A stretch of 64,000 nt of DNA from Pantoea sp. A4 (GTDB lineage: Bacteria; Pseudomonadota; Gammaproteobacteria; Enterobacterales; Enterobacteriaceae), in the NCBI RefSeq assembly GCF_000295955.2, contig NZ_ALXE01000019.1:248001-312000 (forward strand), written 5' to 3'. The notes beneath the pieces were generated by a model, which was not told the DNA's origin, made no database searches, and worked only from the letters and a program-made list of their open reading frames with translations. This document shows, in pieces, positions 8,660 through 18,141 of this stretch (the first letter of the stretch is position 1; each line of letters begins with the position of its first letter). Made by a program: the position numbers and the translations under genes.

Positions 8660-9029
8660 TTTCTCGATCCTCTAACGTCGCGATCAGCCGGGTTAGCTCA
8701 CGGTGCAGCCTGTCACTCTGATCGCTTTCCGTCAGGGAGAGCAGTAGCGCCAATGCGTTTTTCATCAACTTCAAATCGGTTTCACGTCCGGAGATCAGGC
8801 GCTGGCTGGCATCATGCCGAATACGTAAAGCATCATTTTCCTGACGTAAAAGCGCCTGCTCCTCTTTCAACATCATGACTTGCTCTTTATAACTGGTGAT
8901 AATCTCTCCTCCAGCACGATTGCTGGTGACAATGGCTGCAATACCTGCCATTAAGGGTTTCCAGAACAGGGCAGCGGCACTGCCCCCCATGACTAAAGCG
9001 CCGATACTGGTTATCAGGCTACTTTCCAT
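8640..9029 (-). CDS. Membrane-anchored coiled-coil protein, holin-like arrangement
   Basis: 129 residues from ATG 9029 (MESSLITSIGALVMGGSAAA), chosen because AGGTGGGG precedes it; the frame stays open to 9101. A hydrophobic N-terminal region (residues about 5-38) is followed by a Glu/Lys/Arg-rich helix (VMMLKEEQALLRQENDALR) that should form a coiled coil. It is the first gene of the minus-strand set 9029-7820 and shares a 130-bp divergent promoter region with the repressor gene at 9162. The combination suggests a repressor-controlled membrane-acting operon of phage origin. No specific family recognised. Confidence 0.62.
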   Translation of the reverse strand: MESSLITSIGALVMGGSAAALFWKPLMAGIAAIVTSNRAGGEIITSYKEQVMMLKEEQALLRQENDALRIRHDASQRLISGRETDLKLMKNALALLLSLTESDQSDRLHRELTRLIATLEDRENGRDQV

Positions 9030-9100
9030 GCCCCACCTCTCTCGCTTGCAAGGTGTATGGACCGAAACAAAGACAGAAAAATCTGTCCGGTGCTGAGTCA

Positions 9101-9142
9101 AATTTAAGTTATCTTTAATTTGACTTAAGATTACTTAAGTAA
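9101..9142. promoter_or_regulatory. Probable repressor operator array between divergent genes
   Basis: Three related AT-rich sites are seen: TTTAAGTT at 9103-9110, ACTTAAGA at 9123-9130, and the perfect 12-bp palindrome TTACTTAAGTAA at 9131-9142. They sit between the minus-strand operon starting at 9029 and the repressor gene at 9162, the usual place for lambdoid operators. Binding is inferred. Confidence 0.55.
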
Positions 9143-9161
9143 ATCTTCAAGGAGTTGTCAA

Positions 9162-9794
9162 GTGATGAAAAAAGAAACGATTGGCGATCGCATCAAATTG
9201 CGCCGCAAATCGCTGCAACTCACGCAGAAAGCACTGGCGGCACAGTTGGCGGTGTCACACGTGGCGGTGTCACAATGGGAGAAAGAGGAGACGCAGCCGC
9301 GAGGTGAGAATCTGCTGCGGCTGGCGGAAGTGTTGAGCTGTGCCCCTGCCTGGTTGATTGATGGTGAGGGTCAGGTCTTTGTTCTGCCCTCCACCCACAC
9401 AGGCCAACAGATACCGCAGCTCGAGCAGACAGCACTGGATAACTGGTTAGTCACCGGTCTGGTGAGTGGCGATGAGATATCTGTCTCTGTAGATACCCCA
9501 TGTTCTGCGGGCAGTTTTGCCCTGCGACTGGAAGAAAACGCGATGCAGCCCGCGTGCCAGCGTGGCGATGTGCTACTGTTCGATCCCGAGGTTCTGCCCC
9601 AGCCTGGCCATTATGTGTTGGCAAAGCATCCCCAGCAGGGTTATCTCCTGCGCGTCTGGCGTCCACGCCAGTCGGAACAGGGCGAGCACTATTTCGAACT
9701 GGCCGCGCTGAACCCCGATTACCCGCTGCTGCGCTCCACCCAGCATACGTTGCAGGTGGTGGCAACACTGGTGGAAATGCGGCGGCGTTTTTAA
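9162..9794 (+). CDS. Phage-type XRE/S24 repressor with degenerate autocleavage dyad
   Basis: About 210 residues; GTG 9162 or ATG 9165 may start it, both served by AAGGAG at 9149. Residues about 8-65 form an XRE helix-turn-helix (IKLRRKSLQLTQKALAAQLA, HVAVSQWEKEETQPRGENLL). The C-terminal half is a LexA/CI-like S24 domain (GDVLLFDPEVLPQPGHYVLAKH). In the family the catalytic Ser sits in a GDSM-type motif; here the equivalent is ENAM, so Ser is replaced by Ala, and the general-base Lys position reads LLRVW. The protein therefore probably cannot self-cleave. It is divergent from a set of small membrane/coiled-coil genes and likely represses them through the sites at 9101-9142. SOS relief would need another mechanism. 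Confidence 0.85.
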   Translation: MMKKETIGDRIKLRRKSLQLTQKALAAQLAVSHVAVSQWEKEETQPRGENLLRLAEVLSCAPAWLIDGEGQVFVLPSTHTGQQIPQLEQTALDNWLVTGLVSGDEISVSVDTPCSAGSFALRLEENAMQPACQRGDVLLFDPEVLPQPGHYVLAKHPQQGYLLRVWRPRQSEQGEHYFELAALNPDYPLLRSTQHTLQVVATLVEMRRRF

Positions 9795-9899
9795 GTAAAA
9801 GCGGAAACCTGTGTTTCGATGTAAAACGTGCTAAACCATCCTGAATTGAATGTTTGCGTGCGTTTTTCTGACGGCGTGACTTTATTCATCCATGAGGCA

Positions 9900-9925
9900 T
9901 AAAAAAACCCACTCTATCGTGGGTT
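9900..9925 (-). terminator. Intrinsic terminator after the YafO-like toxin gene
   Basis: On the minus strand AACCCAC-GATAGA-GTGGGTT is followed by a T-run (complement of A's 9901-9907). The stem touches the stop codon of the toxin gene and may also serve the repressor gene from the other side. Confidence 0.75.
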
Positions 9926-10397
9926 AGATATTCAGCATGCGGAATGCTCTTGCCTGTTGAGTCCATTGAGCAACTTGCGATTTATCTTCTATCAGTTTGT
10001 GAGCATCATCTCGGCAATAGTCTATGACATAAAAATGATGATCATCATCACGGTCTCTAAAGTAAGAGTAGACAACGTAGCTATCACTGGTAGAAGCCCA
10101 CTGCACCAGCAGGCCGTCTTCATCTTCCCAGCAACCCCCCTCCTGCCAGACATGTACATGATGAAGTTCTTCGCTTCTTGCCTCTACAGGTCTTTCCATC
10201 AGCTTATCTCTGCCGATGGTCTCTAAGTGGGCGGGATATTCAAGCTGAACATGAATAGCAGGAGCAGGAGCAGGAATATCACTAAGATTAATGCATTCCT
10301 GCTTATATTGTTCAAATTCCGAAATGGGTAGTTCAGCTAAAGGAAACTCCGAAATAACATCAGATAACATTTGCGATCGACTTATTTTGAATCCCAT
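9924..10397 (-). CDS. YafO-family toxin (mRNA interferase type)
   Basis: 157 residues. The C-terminal half lines up with E. coli YafO: IGRDKLMERP corresponds to FGRDALYDDS, then HHVHV, YVIDYCRDDAHKLIED corresponds to the ILKPEPHKLARD region, and the protein ends AFRMLNI where YafO ends AFRMRF. YafO is a ribosome-dependent mRNA endonuclease of a type II toxin-antitoxin system. The first 45 residues are extra relative to YafO. The start overlaps by 16 bp the small upstream gene at 10382-10528, the expected antitoxin position. An intrinsic terminator follows directly. Confidence 0.75.
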   Translation of the reverse strand: MGFKISRSQMLSDVISEFPLAELPISEFEQYKQECINLSDIPAPAPAIHVQLEYPAHLETIGRDKLMERPVEARSEELHHVHVWQEGGCWEDEDGLLVQWASTSDSYVVYSYFRDRDDDHHFYVIDYCRDDAHKLIEDKSQVAQWTQQARAFRMLNI

Positions 10398-10528
10398 AGA
10401 TGTCGCTTTTCTTCCATTTTTTCCGCGAGAAGTGAAGAGGCTTCAGCCAGCTTAGCCTTGAACTCATCGGAGCGACGTACAGTTCTACGCGGCTTCTGTG
10501 TTGAAGGATTATCACGCTTTTCAGTCAT
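10382..10528 (-). CDS. Small basic protein, putative antitoxin partner of YafO-like toxin
   Basis: 48 residues (MTEKRDNPSTQKPRRTVRRS...), ATG 10528 to TAA 10382. The N-terminal half is strongly basic (KPRRTVRRSDEF) and the C-terminal half is a helix rich in Glu/Lys/Ala (KAKLAEASSLLAEKMEEKRH). It overlaps the toxin gene start by 16 bp, typical of coupled toxin-antitoxin pairs. It does not look like E. coli YafN, so the partner would be of a different family. Antitoxin function is inferred from position and size only. Confidence 0.55.
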   Translation of the reverse strand: MTEKRDNPSTQKPRRTVRRSDEFKAKLAEASSLLAEKMEEKRHLWDSK

Positions 10529-10599
10529 AATTTACACCTTATCACCAACAGTGATTTTCCGCTCATTATATAAGCGCCGCCGGTTGCATTCAACACGGA

Positions 10600-11174
10600 G
10601 TTATTCATTTTTTCAAAGGTGATGAGACATGCCGCACCCAAATCTATTACACACCATCGCAGCGACTGGAGCCCATCTGGATGTATCAGATCAAAGTTAC
10701 CCCTACCTTTTTCTCGAATTAATGGAAATCAATAGTAAGGGCTGGTGGATACTAAACAGTTAAAGGATCTCATCCTGATGTTATGCTTCCATTAGCTCGG
10801 ATAGGGAAGCATCATTTGACCATCAAATCGTAGAAGCAAAAATATATCATCTGTTTGCTGATAATAACGTACCAGACTTGGCCTTGCTTGCGCAGACTCT
10901 AAGCCACTCTGGTTGATTACCGCAATTGGATTGCGCCAGCAGGACCATTCCCACTTCTGACATGACGCCCTTCCTGTAAGCAAAGGCCCACTTTCCAGAT
11001 CGAACCGGCACAACCTCGCCAGTTAGTCGGTTTAAGTCCTGATCACAACACCTACAAAATTGCCATCGCAGCCATCAGCATCGGCTTGCTGAACTCTGAA
11101 ACGTGCAGATAACGCGGTGTGCCGTCACGGAATGACGCGCTGACATACAGTGAGCGGCCTTTACTGAATACCGA
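10600..11174. other. Gene-poor stretch with degenerate phage-like coding debris
   Basis: No intact gene seen. On the minus strand around 10840-11050 two short overlapping frames with protein-like composition are interrupted by stops. At about 11045-11165 the minus strand reads SKGRSLYVSASFRDGTPRYL followed by more coding-like sequence to a stop, without a start codon. These look like frameshifted or truncated remnants of phage genes, in keeping with the integrase fragment at 12.2 kb. Confidence 0.4.
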
Positions 11175-11435
11175 CTATCCAGCAGAATCATTGCTCGCCG
11201 GGTTTACCGCCCTGATCTCATCTAGCAACGAGTCATAGGCATTTTTCACCTTTTCTCGGCACAGGCGCTTGGCATCGCTCAGGCTGTGGGCGAACAGAGC
11301 GCACCTGGCAGCGTCGAACAGCGCTGCGTCGAGTTGGATAATACAAACTTCAGTGGTGAAGCTAAGCTGTCGGGCATTCAGTATGTTGTTCCTGGTATGC
11401 ATCCCCTCAACGTATTCAAGCTGCTCCGGCGTCAT
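11175..11435 (-). CDS. Small hypothetical protein, phage-like
   Basis: 86 residues (MTPEQLEYVEGMHTRNNILN...). Mixed helical protein without membrane or signal segments; QLDAALFDAARCALFAHSLSD and KNAYDSLLDEIRA are likely helices. No family recognised. It sits among phage remnants, alone on the minus strand, with no clear ribosome site that I can defend. It may be a surviving phage gene or a fragment. Confidence 0.4.
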   Translation of the reverse strand: MTPEQLEYVEGMHTRNNILNARQLSFTTEVCIIQLDAALFDAARCALFAHSLSDAKRLCREKVKNAYDSLLDEIRAVNPASNDSAG

Positions 11436-11477
11436 TTTGAACCAAACCGAATGACCTTCTTTATCGGTTAGCTATGT

Positions 11478-11505
11478 GGATAGTTATCACTGGTGATGAC
11501 TATCC
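11478..11505. repeat. 28-bp imperfect palindrome, copy 1
   Basis: Begins GGATAGTTAT and ends ATGACTATCC, with a 7-bp outer stem GGATAGT/ACTATCC and an inner TCAC/GTGA pairing. A near-identical element lies at 12150-12177; together they bracket the AT-rich gene 11628-12116. Confidence 0.8.
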
Positions 11506-11627
11506 AAAAAACGTCTTATCATTACTCACTTGATCTGCTCAAAAAATCCACTTAACGTATGGCTTACGTACGGTTAGGTTTTGCCCCACTAATACTTAAT
11601 TCTTCTTAAAAAGGACTTGCGTGGTAT

Positions 11628-12116
11628 ATGAAAAAAATAATTTTGGCACCTTTGATCTTGTTGTTTTCAGTCCCTTGTTTTGCTGATTTAAAGGAAACAT
11701 CTCCAAAGCAAGTTTGCTCATTTCTAAGTGATTTAGATCTAAAAGGGCGGGCTTGGACTGATTACGGTGATGGCACAGCTGGATGTGCGAGTAATTACAA
11801 AGATATAGGTACTGGCTCACCGCTAGCAAACAATCTCGCATTCTATGCAAATGGCAGTGATTCAACTGTTAACAACGTAAAACTTGTTCTAAATTTTAAC
11901 CAGCCAAAATCTAGAGATTTGCCTATTAGAGAACTTAAAAAGGCTTCAGAAAAACTCTCCCTTGAAGCCCTCGGCGCCAAACTTCCAGATAGTATTAAAA
12001 AGGCCATTTCTCTTGGTCAGCCTTTAACAGCTAAGGTTGGAACAGGAACTATCGATATAACTCGTGACGATTGGCCTTCAGGTAAGGGTTATGAAATTAA
12101 AGTAATTATGAAATAA
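11628..12116 (+). CDS. AT-rich exported protein of unknown function
   Basis: 162 residues with a clear signal peptide (MKKIILAPLILLFSVPCFA, cleavage after CFA near residue 19), so the mature protein is periplasmic or secreted. Two cysteines in the mature part (VCSFL and AGCASNY) could form a disulfide. The conserved-looking C-terminus is TAKVGTGTIDITRDDWPSGK followed by GYEIKV. I associate the ending with small periplasmic conserved proteins (DUF6030-like), but this is uncertain. Base composition is clearly lower in GC than neighbours, and the gene lies between two copies of a 28-bp palindrome and beside an integrase remnant, indicating horizontal acquisition as a cargo gene. Start ATG has AAAAGGA upstream. 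Confidence 0.65.
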   Translation: MKKIILAPLILLFSVPCFADLKETSPKQVCSFLSDLDLKGRAWTDYGDGTAGCASNYKDIGTGSPLANNLAFYANGSDSTVNNVKLVLNFNQPKSRDLPIRELKKASEKLSLEALGAKLPDSIKKAISLGQPLTAKVGTGTIDITRDDWPSGKGYEIKVIMK

Positions 12117-12149
12117 AATAACCCTAAGGCAGATTTGTTTAAAAGATGC

Positions 12150-12177
12150 GGATAGTTATGTCTGTTCATGACTATCC
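12150..12177. repeat. 28-bp imperfect palindrome, copy 2
   Basis: Same ends as the 11478-11505 copy (GGATAGTTAT ... ATGACTATCC) with a few central differences. It could be a terminator-like hairpin or part of an attachment or excision site; it lies just before the integrase remnant. Confidence 0.8.
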
Positions 12178-12181
12178 ATAC

Positions 12182-12369
12182 GCATGCTGGTCACTTTCTG
12201 CGGGAGCAAACCCCAACTTCATAGCCAGTCAGATGGGGCATGCTAATTCGCAAATGGTTTACCCGGTATACGAATCCTGATGAAGGACAACGACAAGGAA
12301 CAAAGAAGCCTTCTGAACGAAAAACTCAACGAGTTTGTCCCATCAGCGCCCCACAGCAAAGCGATATAA
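12182..12369 (+). pseudogene. C-terminal remnant of a phage tyrosine integrase
   Basis: Translation shows WSLSAGANPNFIASQMGH followed by QMVYPVYES and a stop, the block around the catalytic His and Tyr of P2/lambdoid-like integrases (typically WMLSAGANPNFIASQMGH...MVYTVYG). After a frameshift the frame continues NEKLNEFVPSAPHSKAI to a stop at 12369, the usual C-terminal tail. Upstream domains are absent. The catalytic Tyr context is retained but the gene is clearly broken. It marks the end of a decayed prophage or small island abutting the flagellar cluster. Confidence 0.8.
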
Positions 12370-12404
12370 TAATATTTGATATGCACATCAAATAGTTAAC
12401 TACC

Positions 12405-12716
12405 CTACACCTGCATCGACATCACTTCACTGTAAGCCTGCACCAGCTTATTGCGCACCTGCACGCCCATCTGCATCTCCACTGACGATTTTTGCAGATC
12501 GACCATCACATCATTCAGCGCCACACCGGGTTTACCTAGCTCAAAGTCCTGGGCCTGGGTTTTGGCGGTGTTTTGCGTATCGCTGATTTTATCCAGTGCG
12601 GCTTTCATGGTGGCGGAGAAATCTAACGGGCTGGACGCGTCGCTGGCACGGTTGTCGGCTTGCAGTGCCGTGAGATGCAGTTGTTGTAAAACGCCGTCAA
12701 TCGCCTGGATAGTCAT
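12405..12716 (-). CDS. fliE: Flagellar hook-basal body protein FliE
   Basis: 103 residues, standard FliE length. The C-terminus [20 protein letters not shown] and [18 protein letters not shown] is the diagnostic FliE helix. FliE forms the junction between the MS-ring and the proximal rod and is exported by the flagellar type III apparatus early in assembly. It is transcribed alone, divergent from fliF, with 222 bp of shared promoter region, exactly as in E. coli, where FlhDC drives both. Confidence 0.97.
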   Translation of the reverse strand: MTIQAIDGVLQQLHLTALQADNRASDASSPLDFSATMKAALDKISDTQNTAKTQAQDFELGKPGVALNDVMVDLQKSSVEMQMGVQVRNKLVQAYSEVMSMQV

Positions 12717-12938
12717 GAGAATACCTTAATGAGGAGGTCAAGTTGGCGAAAAGGTAGCACAGCGAACAGGTGGCAAAGGCGCTAAATAACCGCAAAAAAC
12801 CCGGCTTATTCGGCCATCAAATTTCCCGATTCAGAAAATAATGCCCATAACAGGAATTGAATTTACCCAAAGCAGTGTCAGGGAGTCCCTTTTGTCACCA
12901 CAACCCACCCGGTCAATGATGTCAGGCAGGAATCGTTC

Positions 12939-14630
12939 ATGAATGCGAGTGTAACCGCAACCCAGGATAAAGCCGCCAAGGGCATCAGCGAGATCCTCGC
13001 TCGCCTGCGCGCCAATCCACGTATCCCCCTTATAATCGCAGCCGCCGCAGCCATTGCGGTGATTTTTGCACTGGTGCTCTGGGCGAAAGCCCCCGACTAT
13101 CGTGTGTTGTTTAGCAATCTGAGCAATGAAGATGGCGGTGCCATCGTCACCCAACTGACGCAGATGAACGTGCCATACCATTTCGAAGAGAATGGTGGCG
13201 CGTTAATGGTGCCTGCCGACAAAGTCTATGAACTCCGTTTGCGTCTCGCGCAACAGGGGCTGCCTAAAGGCGGCTCTGTAGGCTTCGAACTGCTGGATAA
13301 AGAGAAGTTTGGTATTAGCCAGTTCAGCGAACAGGTCAACTACCAACGCGCCCTGGAAGGGGAGCTGGCGCGGACCATCAGCACTCTGGGCCCCGTAAAG
13401 GATGCCCGCGTCCACCTGGCGATGCCAAAACCTTCGCTGTTTGTGCGTGAGCAAAAAGCCCCTTCAGCCTCTGTGACCTTAACGCTGCAACCGGGTCGCG
13501 CCTTAGATGAAGGCCAAATTCAGGCCATTGTGCACATCGTCTCCAGCAGCGTGCCTGGGCTACCGCCCGGCAATGTGACGGTGGTGGATCAGGCGGGACA
13601 TCTGCTGACCCATGCTGACAGCGGTGGCCGCGATCTTAACGACAGCCAGTTGAAATTTACTTCCGAGGTTGAGGCCCGCTACCAGCAGCGCATTGAAGCC
13701 ATCCTGAACCCCATTGTGGGTCAGGGTAATGTCCACGCGCAGGTTACTGCTCAGCTCAACTTCGATACCAGCGAACAAACCATCGAAAACTACCAGCCGA
13801 ACGCCAATCCGGCCAACAGCGCGGTGCGTTCACGCCAGACCAGCACCAGCGAGCAGAATGGTTCGCCTTACCCGGGTGGTGTGCCTGGTGCGTTGTCGAA
13901 TGAACCGGCGCCGGCTAACACCGCGCCAGTTACGAATCCTCCTGCGCAAAATGGCGCGGCCGCGAATAACGGCACCACCACCAGCACCGCGAAAAGCAGT
14001 GGCCCAAGCAGCTCACGCCGCGATGATACGGTGAACTACGAACTGGATCGCACCATCCGTCATACCCGTCTCAACACCGGTGATGTACAGCGCCTGTCTG
14101 TCGCAGTGGTGGTGAATTACCGCCTGGACGATAAAGGCAAAGAGGTGGCGCTCAGCGACCAGCAGATCAAGCAGATTGAAGACCTGACGCGTGAAGCGAT
14201 GGGGTATTCAAAGGATCGTGGTGACAGCCTCAACGTGGTGAACTCTCAGTTCAATCTGACCGATACCAGCGGTGGCGAACTGCCGTTCTGGAAACAGCAA
14301 GCCTTCTTCGATCAGTTGATGAGCGCAGGTCGCTGGTTACTGGTTGCGTTGGTGGCCTTCATTCTCTATCGCAAGCTGGTGCGTCCACAGCTGATGCGTA
14401 AACAGGAGGCTGAAAAAGCCGCCGCCGAAGCCGTGGCCCAGCAGGCCGCCGCCGAAGAAGAGGGTGATGCCTACAGCGTACAGCTCAGCGGTGAAGAGCT
14501 GGATCAGGAACGCAAATCCAATAGTCGCATGAACGCCGAGGTCATGAGCCAGCGCATCCGCGATATGTCTGAAAACGATCCACGCGTAGTTGCGCTGGTG
14601 ATCCGTGAATGGATGAGTACCGAACTATGA
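12939..14630 (+). CDS. fliF: Flagellar MS-ring protein FliF
   Basis: 563 residues. Two transmembrane helices (about 32-50, [18 protein letters not shown], and about 455-475, [16 protein letters not shown]) flank the periplasmic ring-building domains, which contain [19 protein letters not shown] and the YscJ/FliF signature. A Gly/Ala/Asn/Thr-rich variable linker spans about residues 310-360. The cytoplasmic C-terminus binds FliG. First gene of fliFGHIJK; its stop TGA overlaps the fliG ATG. Confidence 0.97.
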   Translation: MNASVTATQDKAAKGISEILARLRANPRIPLIIAAAAAIAVIFALVLWAKAPDYRVLFSNLSNEDGGAIVTQLTQMNVPYHFEENGGALMVPADKVYELRLRLAQQGLPKGGSVGFELLDKEKFGISQFSEQVNYQRALEGELARTISTLGPVKDARVHLAMPKPSLFVREQKAPSASVTLTLQPGRALDEGQIQAIVHIVSSSVPGLPPGNVTVVDQAGHLLTHADSGGRDLNDSQLKFTSEVEARYQQRIEAILNPIVGQGNVHAQVTAQLNFDTSEQTIENYQPNANPANSAVRSRQTSTSEQNGSPYPGGVPGALSNEPAPANTAPVTNPPAQNGAAANNGTTTSTAKSSGPSSSRRDDTVNYELDRTIRHTRLNTGDVQRLSVAVVVNYRLDDKGKEVALSDQQIKQIEDLTREAMGYSKDRGDSLNVVNSQFNLTDTSGGELPFWKQQAFFDQLMSAGRWLLVALVAFILYRKLVRPQLMRKQEAEKAAAEAVAQQAAAEEEGDAYSVQLSGEELDQERKSNSRMNAEVMSQRIRDMSENDPRVVALVIREWMSTEL

Positions 14631-15619
14631 GCCTGACCGGAACTGAAAAAAGCGCCATCCTGATGATGACCATCGGCGAGGAGCGTGCGGCTGAAGTGTT
14701 TAAACACCTGAGCCAACGCGAAGTACAACATCTGAGTGCCGCCATGGCGAATATGCGCCAGGTTTCACACAAGGTGTTGACGGAAGTCCTCCGTCAGTTT
14801 GAGGTGGATTCCGAGCAGTTCGCCGCGCTGAGCCTGAATAACAATGAGTATCTCCGTGCGGTGCTGGTGAAGGCGCTCGGCGAGGAGCGTGCCGCCAGCC
14901 TGCTGGAGGATATCCTCGAAACCCGTGAAACCACCAGCGGCATGGAGACGCTGAACTTTATGGAGCCGCAGGCAGCGGCAGACCTGATCCGCGATGAGCA
15001 TCCGCAGATTATCGCCACCATTATGGTGCACCTGAAACGCAGCCAGGCAGCCGATATTCTGGCGCTGTTTGATGAGCGCCTGCGTCATGACGTGATGCTG
15101 CGTATTGCCACCTTCGGCGGCGTACAGCCAGCCGCACTGGCGGAACTTACCGAGGTGCTCAACAACCTGCTGGATGGCCAGAACCTCAAGCGCGCCAAGA
15201 TGGGCGGCGTGAGAACCGCAGCGGAAATCATCAACCTGATGAAAACGCAGCAGGAAGAGGCGGTTATCGAAGCGGTACGCACCTTCGATGGCGAGCTGGC
15301 ACAGAAGATCATCGACGAAATGTTCCTGTTCGAAAACCTGGTGGAAGTGGACGACCGCAGCATCCAGCGTCTGTTGCAGGAAGTGGAATCCGAGCAGTTG
15401 CTGGTGGCGTTGAAAGGTTCCGAGCAGCCGCTGCGCGAGAAGTTCCTCAAAAACATGTCGGCGCGTGCGGCTGACATTCTGCGTGACGACCTCGCTAACC
15501 GTGGTCCGGTGCGCATGTCTGCGGTGGAAAATGAGCAGAAAGCCATTCTGTTGGTGGTACGTCGCCTGGCGGAAGCCGGTGAGATGGTGATTGGTGGCGG
15601 CGAGGAAACCTATGTCTGA
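14627..15619 (+). CDS. fliG: Flagellar motor switch protein FliG
   Basis: 330 residues from ATG 14627, which overlaps the fliF stop (ATGA). An in-frame upstream ATG at 14609 is less likely. Contains [20 protein letters not shown], the EHPQIIA and Met-Phe-x-Phe-like MFLFENL segments of FliG, and the charged C-terminal torque-generating ridge ([27 protein letters not shown]). FliG couples FliF to FliM/FliN and takes part in torque generation with MotA. Its stop overlaps the start of fliH. Confidence 0.97.
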   Translation: MSLTGTEKSAILMMTIGEERAAEVFKHLSQREVQHLSAAMANMRQVSHKVLTEVLRQFEVDSEQFAALSLNNNEYLRAVLVKALGEERAASLLEDILETRETTSGMETLNFMEPQAAADLIRDEHPQIIATIMVHLKRSQAADILALFDERLRHDVMLRIATFGGVQPAALAELTEVLNNLLDGQNLKRAKMGGVRTAAEIINLMKTQQEEAVIEAVRTFDGELAQKIIDEMFLFENLVEVDDRSIQRLLQEVESEQLLVALKGSEQPLREKFLKNMSARAADILRDDLANRGPVRMSAVENEQKAILLVVRRLAEAGEMVIGGGEETYV

Positions 15620-16307
15620 TGCCTTCTCTTCTCACCCCTGGCAGCTGTGGCAACCGGAAGATCTGGCACAACCGGTCGAACCCGAACCTGAGTTGCTGCC
15701 GGAAACGCTGGAGGACGTGGTTGACGAAGCCGCCAATGAGCAGCAGCAGTTAGAACGCTTACAGGCCGCTATGCGCCAGCAGGCACACGATCAGGGCTAT
15801 CGCGAGGGCCACCAGTTGGGGGTCAGCGAGGGCCAGAAAACCGGTTATGACGCCGGTTTTCAACAGGGCTTAACGGAAGCCCAACAGCAGCAAGCCCCGA
15901 TCCAGGCGCGTATGCAGCAGTTGGTCACCGAGTTCCAGCACAGCCTGGAGGCGCTGGACAGCGTGATTGCCGCACGTTTAATGCAGCTGGCACTGGAAGC
16001 GGCGCGCACAGTGATCGGCCAGTCTACCAGCGTGGATGGCAGTGCCTTACTGCGCCAGATCCAGGGCCTGATTCAACAGGAGCCGATGTTTAGCGGTAAG
16101 CCACAGTTGCGCGTCCACCCGGATGATTTACAGCAGGTCGAACAGACGCTGGGGGCAACCCTGGATCTGCACGGCTGGCGGTTACTGGCCGACAGCACGC
16201 TGCATCCGGGCGGTTGCAAGCTCAGCGCGGAAGATGGCGATCTGGATGCCAGCGTGGCGACCCGCTGGCAGGAGCTGTGCCGTCTTGCGGCACCGGGAGA
16301 ATTGTAA
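15612..16307 (+). CDS. fliH: Flagellar export regulator FliH
   Basis: 231 residues from ATG 15612, inside the end of fliG (8-bp overlap). The N-terminus [18 protein letters not shown] is typical of the docking segment that binds FliN and FlhA. A Gln-rich coiled coil with GxxxG-like repeats ([20 protein letters not shown]) follows, then the C-terminal domain that binds the FliI ATPase ([19 protein letters not shown]). FliH acts as the peripheral stalk and negative regulator of FliI. Confidence 0.95.
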   Translation: MSDAFSSHPWQLWQPEDLAQPVEPEPELLPETLEDVVDEAANEQQQLERLQAAMRQQAHDQGYREGHQLGVSEGQKTGYDAGFQQGLTEAQQQQAPIQARMQQLVTEFQHSLEALDSVIAARLMQLALEAARTVIGQSTSVDGSALLRQIQGLIQQEPMFSGKPQLRVHPDDLQQVEQTLGATLDLHGWRLLADSTLHPGGCKLSAEDGDLDASVATRWQELCRLAAPGEL

Positions 16308-17668
16308 TGACATCACGTCTTACACGCTGGCTGGGATCGCTGGACGCCTTTGAAAACCGTATCGCACGGGTGCAACCGGTACGCCGCTATGGCCGACTGG
16401 TGCGGGCCACCGGGCTGGTGCTGGAAGTAACAGGCTTACAGTTACCGCTGGGGGCCACCTGCGTGATCGAACGCCACGACGGTAAACAGATGGATGAAGT
16501 GGAAGCCGAAGTGGTGGGCTTCAACGGACAGAAACTGTTTTTGATGCCGCTGGAAGAGGTGGATGGCATCTTGCCGGGAGCTCGCGTTTATGCGCGCTTC
16601 AACGGCGATAATCCTCATGGCGGCAAACAGTTGCCCCTTGGCCCTGCCCTGCTGGGCCGGGTACTGGATGGCAGCGCCCGCCCGCTGGATGGTCTTCCCG
16701 CACCGGATACCGGCTACCGTGCCCCGCTCTCTACCGCACCGTTTAACCCGTTGCAGCGCACGCCTATCACGGAGGTGTTAGATACCGGCGTGCGGGCCAT
16801 CAATGCCTTACTGACCGTGGGTCGTGGTCAACGCATGGGCCTGTTTGCCGGTTCTGGCGTGGGCAAAAGTGTCCTGTTGGGCATGATGGCGCGCTACACC
16901 CAGGCCGATGTGATTGTCGTCGGGCTGATTGGCGAACGTGGCCGTGAGGTTAAAGATTTTATCGAAAACATTCTCGGTAGCGAGGGGCGTGCTCGCTCGG
17001 TAGTGATTGCCGCGCCAGCCGATGTGTCACCGCTCCTGCGTATGCAGGGTGCGGCCTACGCCACGCGGATTGCGGAAGATTTCCGCGATCGCGGGCAGCA
17101 CGTACTGCTGATCATGGATTCCCTGACCCGCTATGCCATGGCACAGCGTGAGATTGCGCTAGCCATCGGCGAACCCCCGGCCACCAAGGGCTACCCCCCT
17201 TCTGTCTTCGCCAAACTGCCCGCACTGGTAGAACGAGCCGGAAATGGCACCCACGGCGGAGGCTCAATTACCGCTTTTTATACCGTGTTGACCGAAGGCG
17301 ACGACCAGCAAGATCCGATTGCCGACTCCGCCCGCGCCATTCTGGATGGGCATGTGGTCCTGTCACGCCGTCTGGCTGAAGCGGGACACTATCCGGCGAT
17401 TGATATTGAAGCCTCGATTAGCCGAGCCATGACCGCGCTGATTGACGAAAGCCATTATGCGCGGGTGCGCCAGTTTAAACAGATGCTCTCTAGCTATCAG
17501 CGCAACCGCGATTTAGTCAGCGTAGGTGCCTACGCGGCTGGCAGCGATCCTCTGCTGGATCGTGCCATTAAACTCTACCCGGAAATGGAAGCCTTTCTGC
17601 AACAGGGCATCTTTGAGCGTAGCGAGTACGACAATGCCTGCCTGCACTTACAGGCACTGTTTGGTTGA
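16307..17668 (+). CDS. fliI: Flagellum-specific ATPase FliI
   Basis: 453 residues from ATG 16307, sharing one base with the fliH stop (TAATG). Walker A is GSGVGKSV near residue 182; the Walker B region reads [36 protein letters not shown] and the catalytic GER motif ([12 protein letters not shown]) fit the F1-beta-like type III ATPase family. It energises unfolding and export of flagellar substrates with FliH and FliJ. Confidence 0.97.
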   Translation: MTSRLTRWLGSLDAFENRIARVQPVRRYGRLVRATGLVLEVTGLQLPLGATCVIERHDGKQMDEVEAEVVGFNGQKLFLMPLEEVDGILPGARVYARFNGDNPHGGKQLPLGPALLGRVLDGSARPLDGLPAPDTGYRAPLSTAPFNPLQRTPITEVLDTGVRAINALLTVGRGQRMGLFAGSGVGKSVLLGMMARYTQADVIVVGLIGERGREVKDFIENILGSEGRARSVVIAAPADVSPLLRMQGAAYATRIAEDFRDRGQHVLLIMDSLTRYAMAQREIALAIGEPPATKGYPPSVFAKLPALVERAGNGTHGGGSITAFYTVLTEGDDQQDPIADSARAILDGHVVLSRRLAEAGHYPAIDIEASISRAMTALIDESHYARVRQFKQMLSSYQRNRDLVSVGAYAAGSDPLLDRAIKLYPEMEAFLQQGIFERSEYDNACLHLQALFG

Positions 17669-17697
17669 GTTGTTGTGACTAGCCGGAGGCCAGACTG

Positions 17698-18141
17698 ATG
17701 AGAAATGGCTCTGCCATTGAGACACTGCGCGATCTTGCCGAGAAGGATCTGGACAAGGCGATGATCCATTTAGGGGATATGCGTCGCGCACAACAGCAGG
17801 CTGATGAACAGTTACTGATGTTGCTGGAGTACCAGGATGAATACCGTAACAAGCTGAACCAGGACATGAGCGGCGGCATTGCCGCCAATCGCTGGTCCAA
17901 CTACCACCAGTTTATCGCCACGCTGGAAAAAGCCATTGAACAGCATCGCGCACAGTTAACCCACTGGAATCAACGACTGGAGCAGGCGCTGGTCAGCTGG
18001 CGTGAGAAAAAGCGCCGCCTGAATGCCTACCAGACTTTACAGACCCGTGCCGCCGAGACGGCCTTACAACAAGAAAACCGGCTCGATCAGAAACGGATGG
18101 ATGAATACGCCCAACGGGCCGCTTTGAGGAAAAGTGATTGA
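17698..18141 (+). CDS. fliJ: Flagellar export protein FliJ
   Basis: 147 residues, almost entirely coiled coil ([20 protein letters not shown]...[20 protein letters not shown]), the standard size and shape. FliJ is the central-stalk-like component linking FliI to the FlhA export gate and escorts chaperones. Spaced 29 bp from fliI with CGGAGG upstream. The stop overlaps the fliK start by 4 bp. Confidence 0.95.
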   Translation: MRNGSAIETLRDLAEKDLDKAMIHLGDMRRAQQQADEQLLMLLEYQDEYRNKLNQDMSGGIAANRWSNYHQFIATLEKAIEQHRAQLTHWNQRLEQALVSWREKKRRLNAYQTLQTRAAETALQQENRLDQKRMDEYAQRAALRKSD

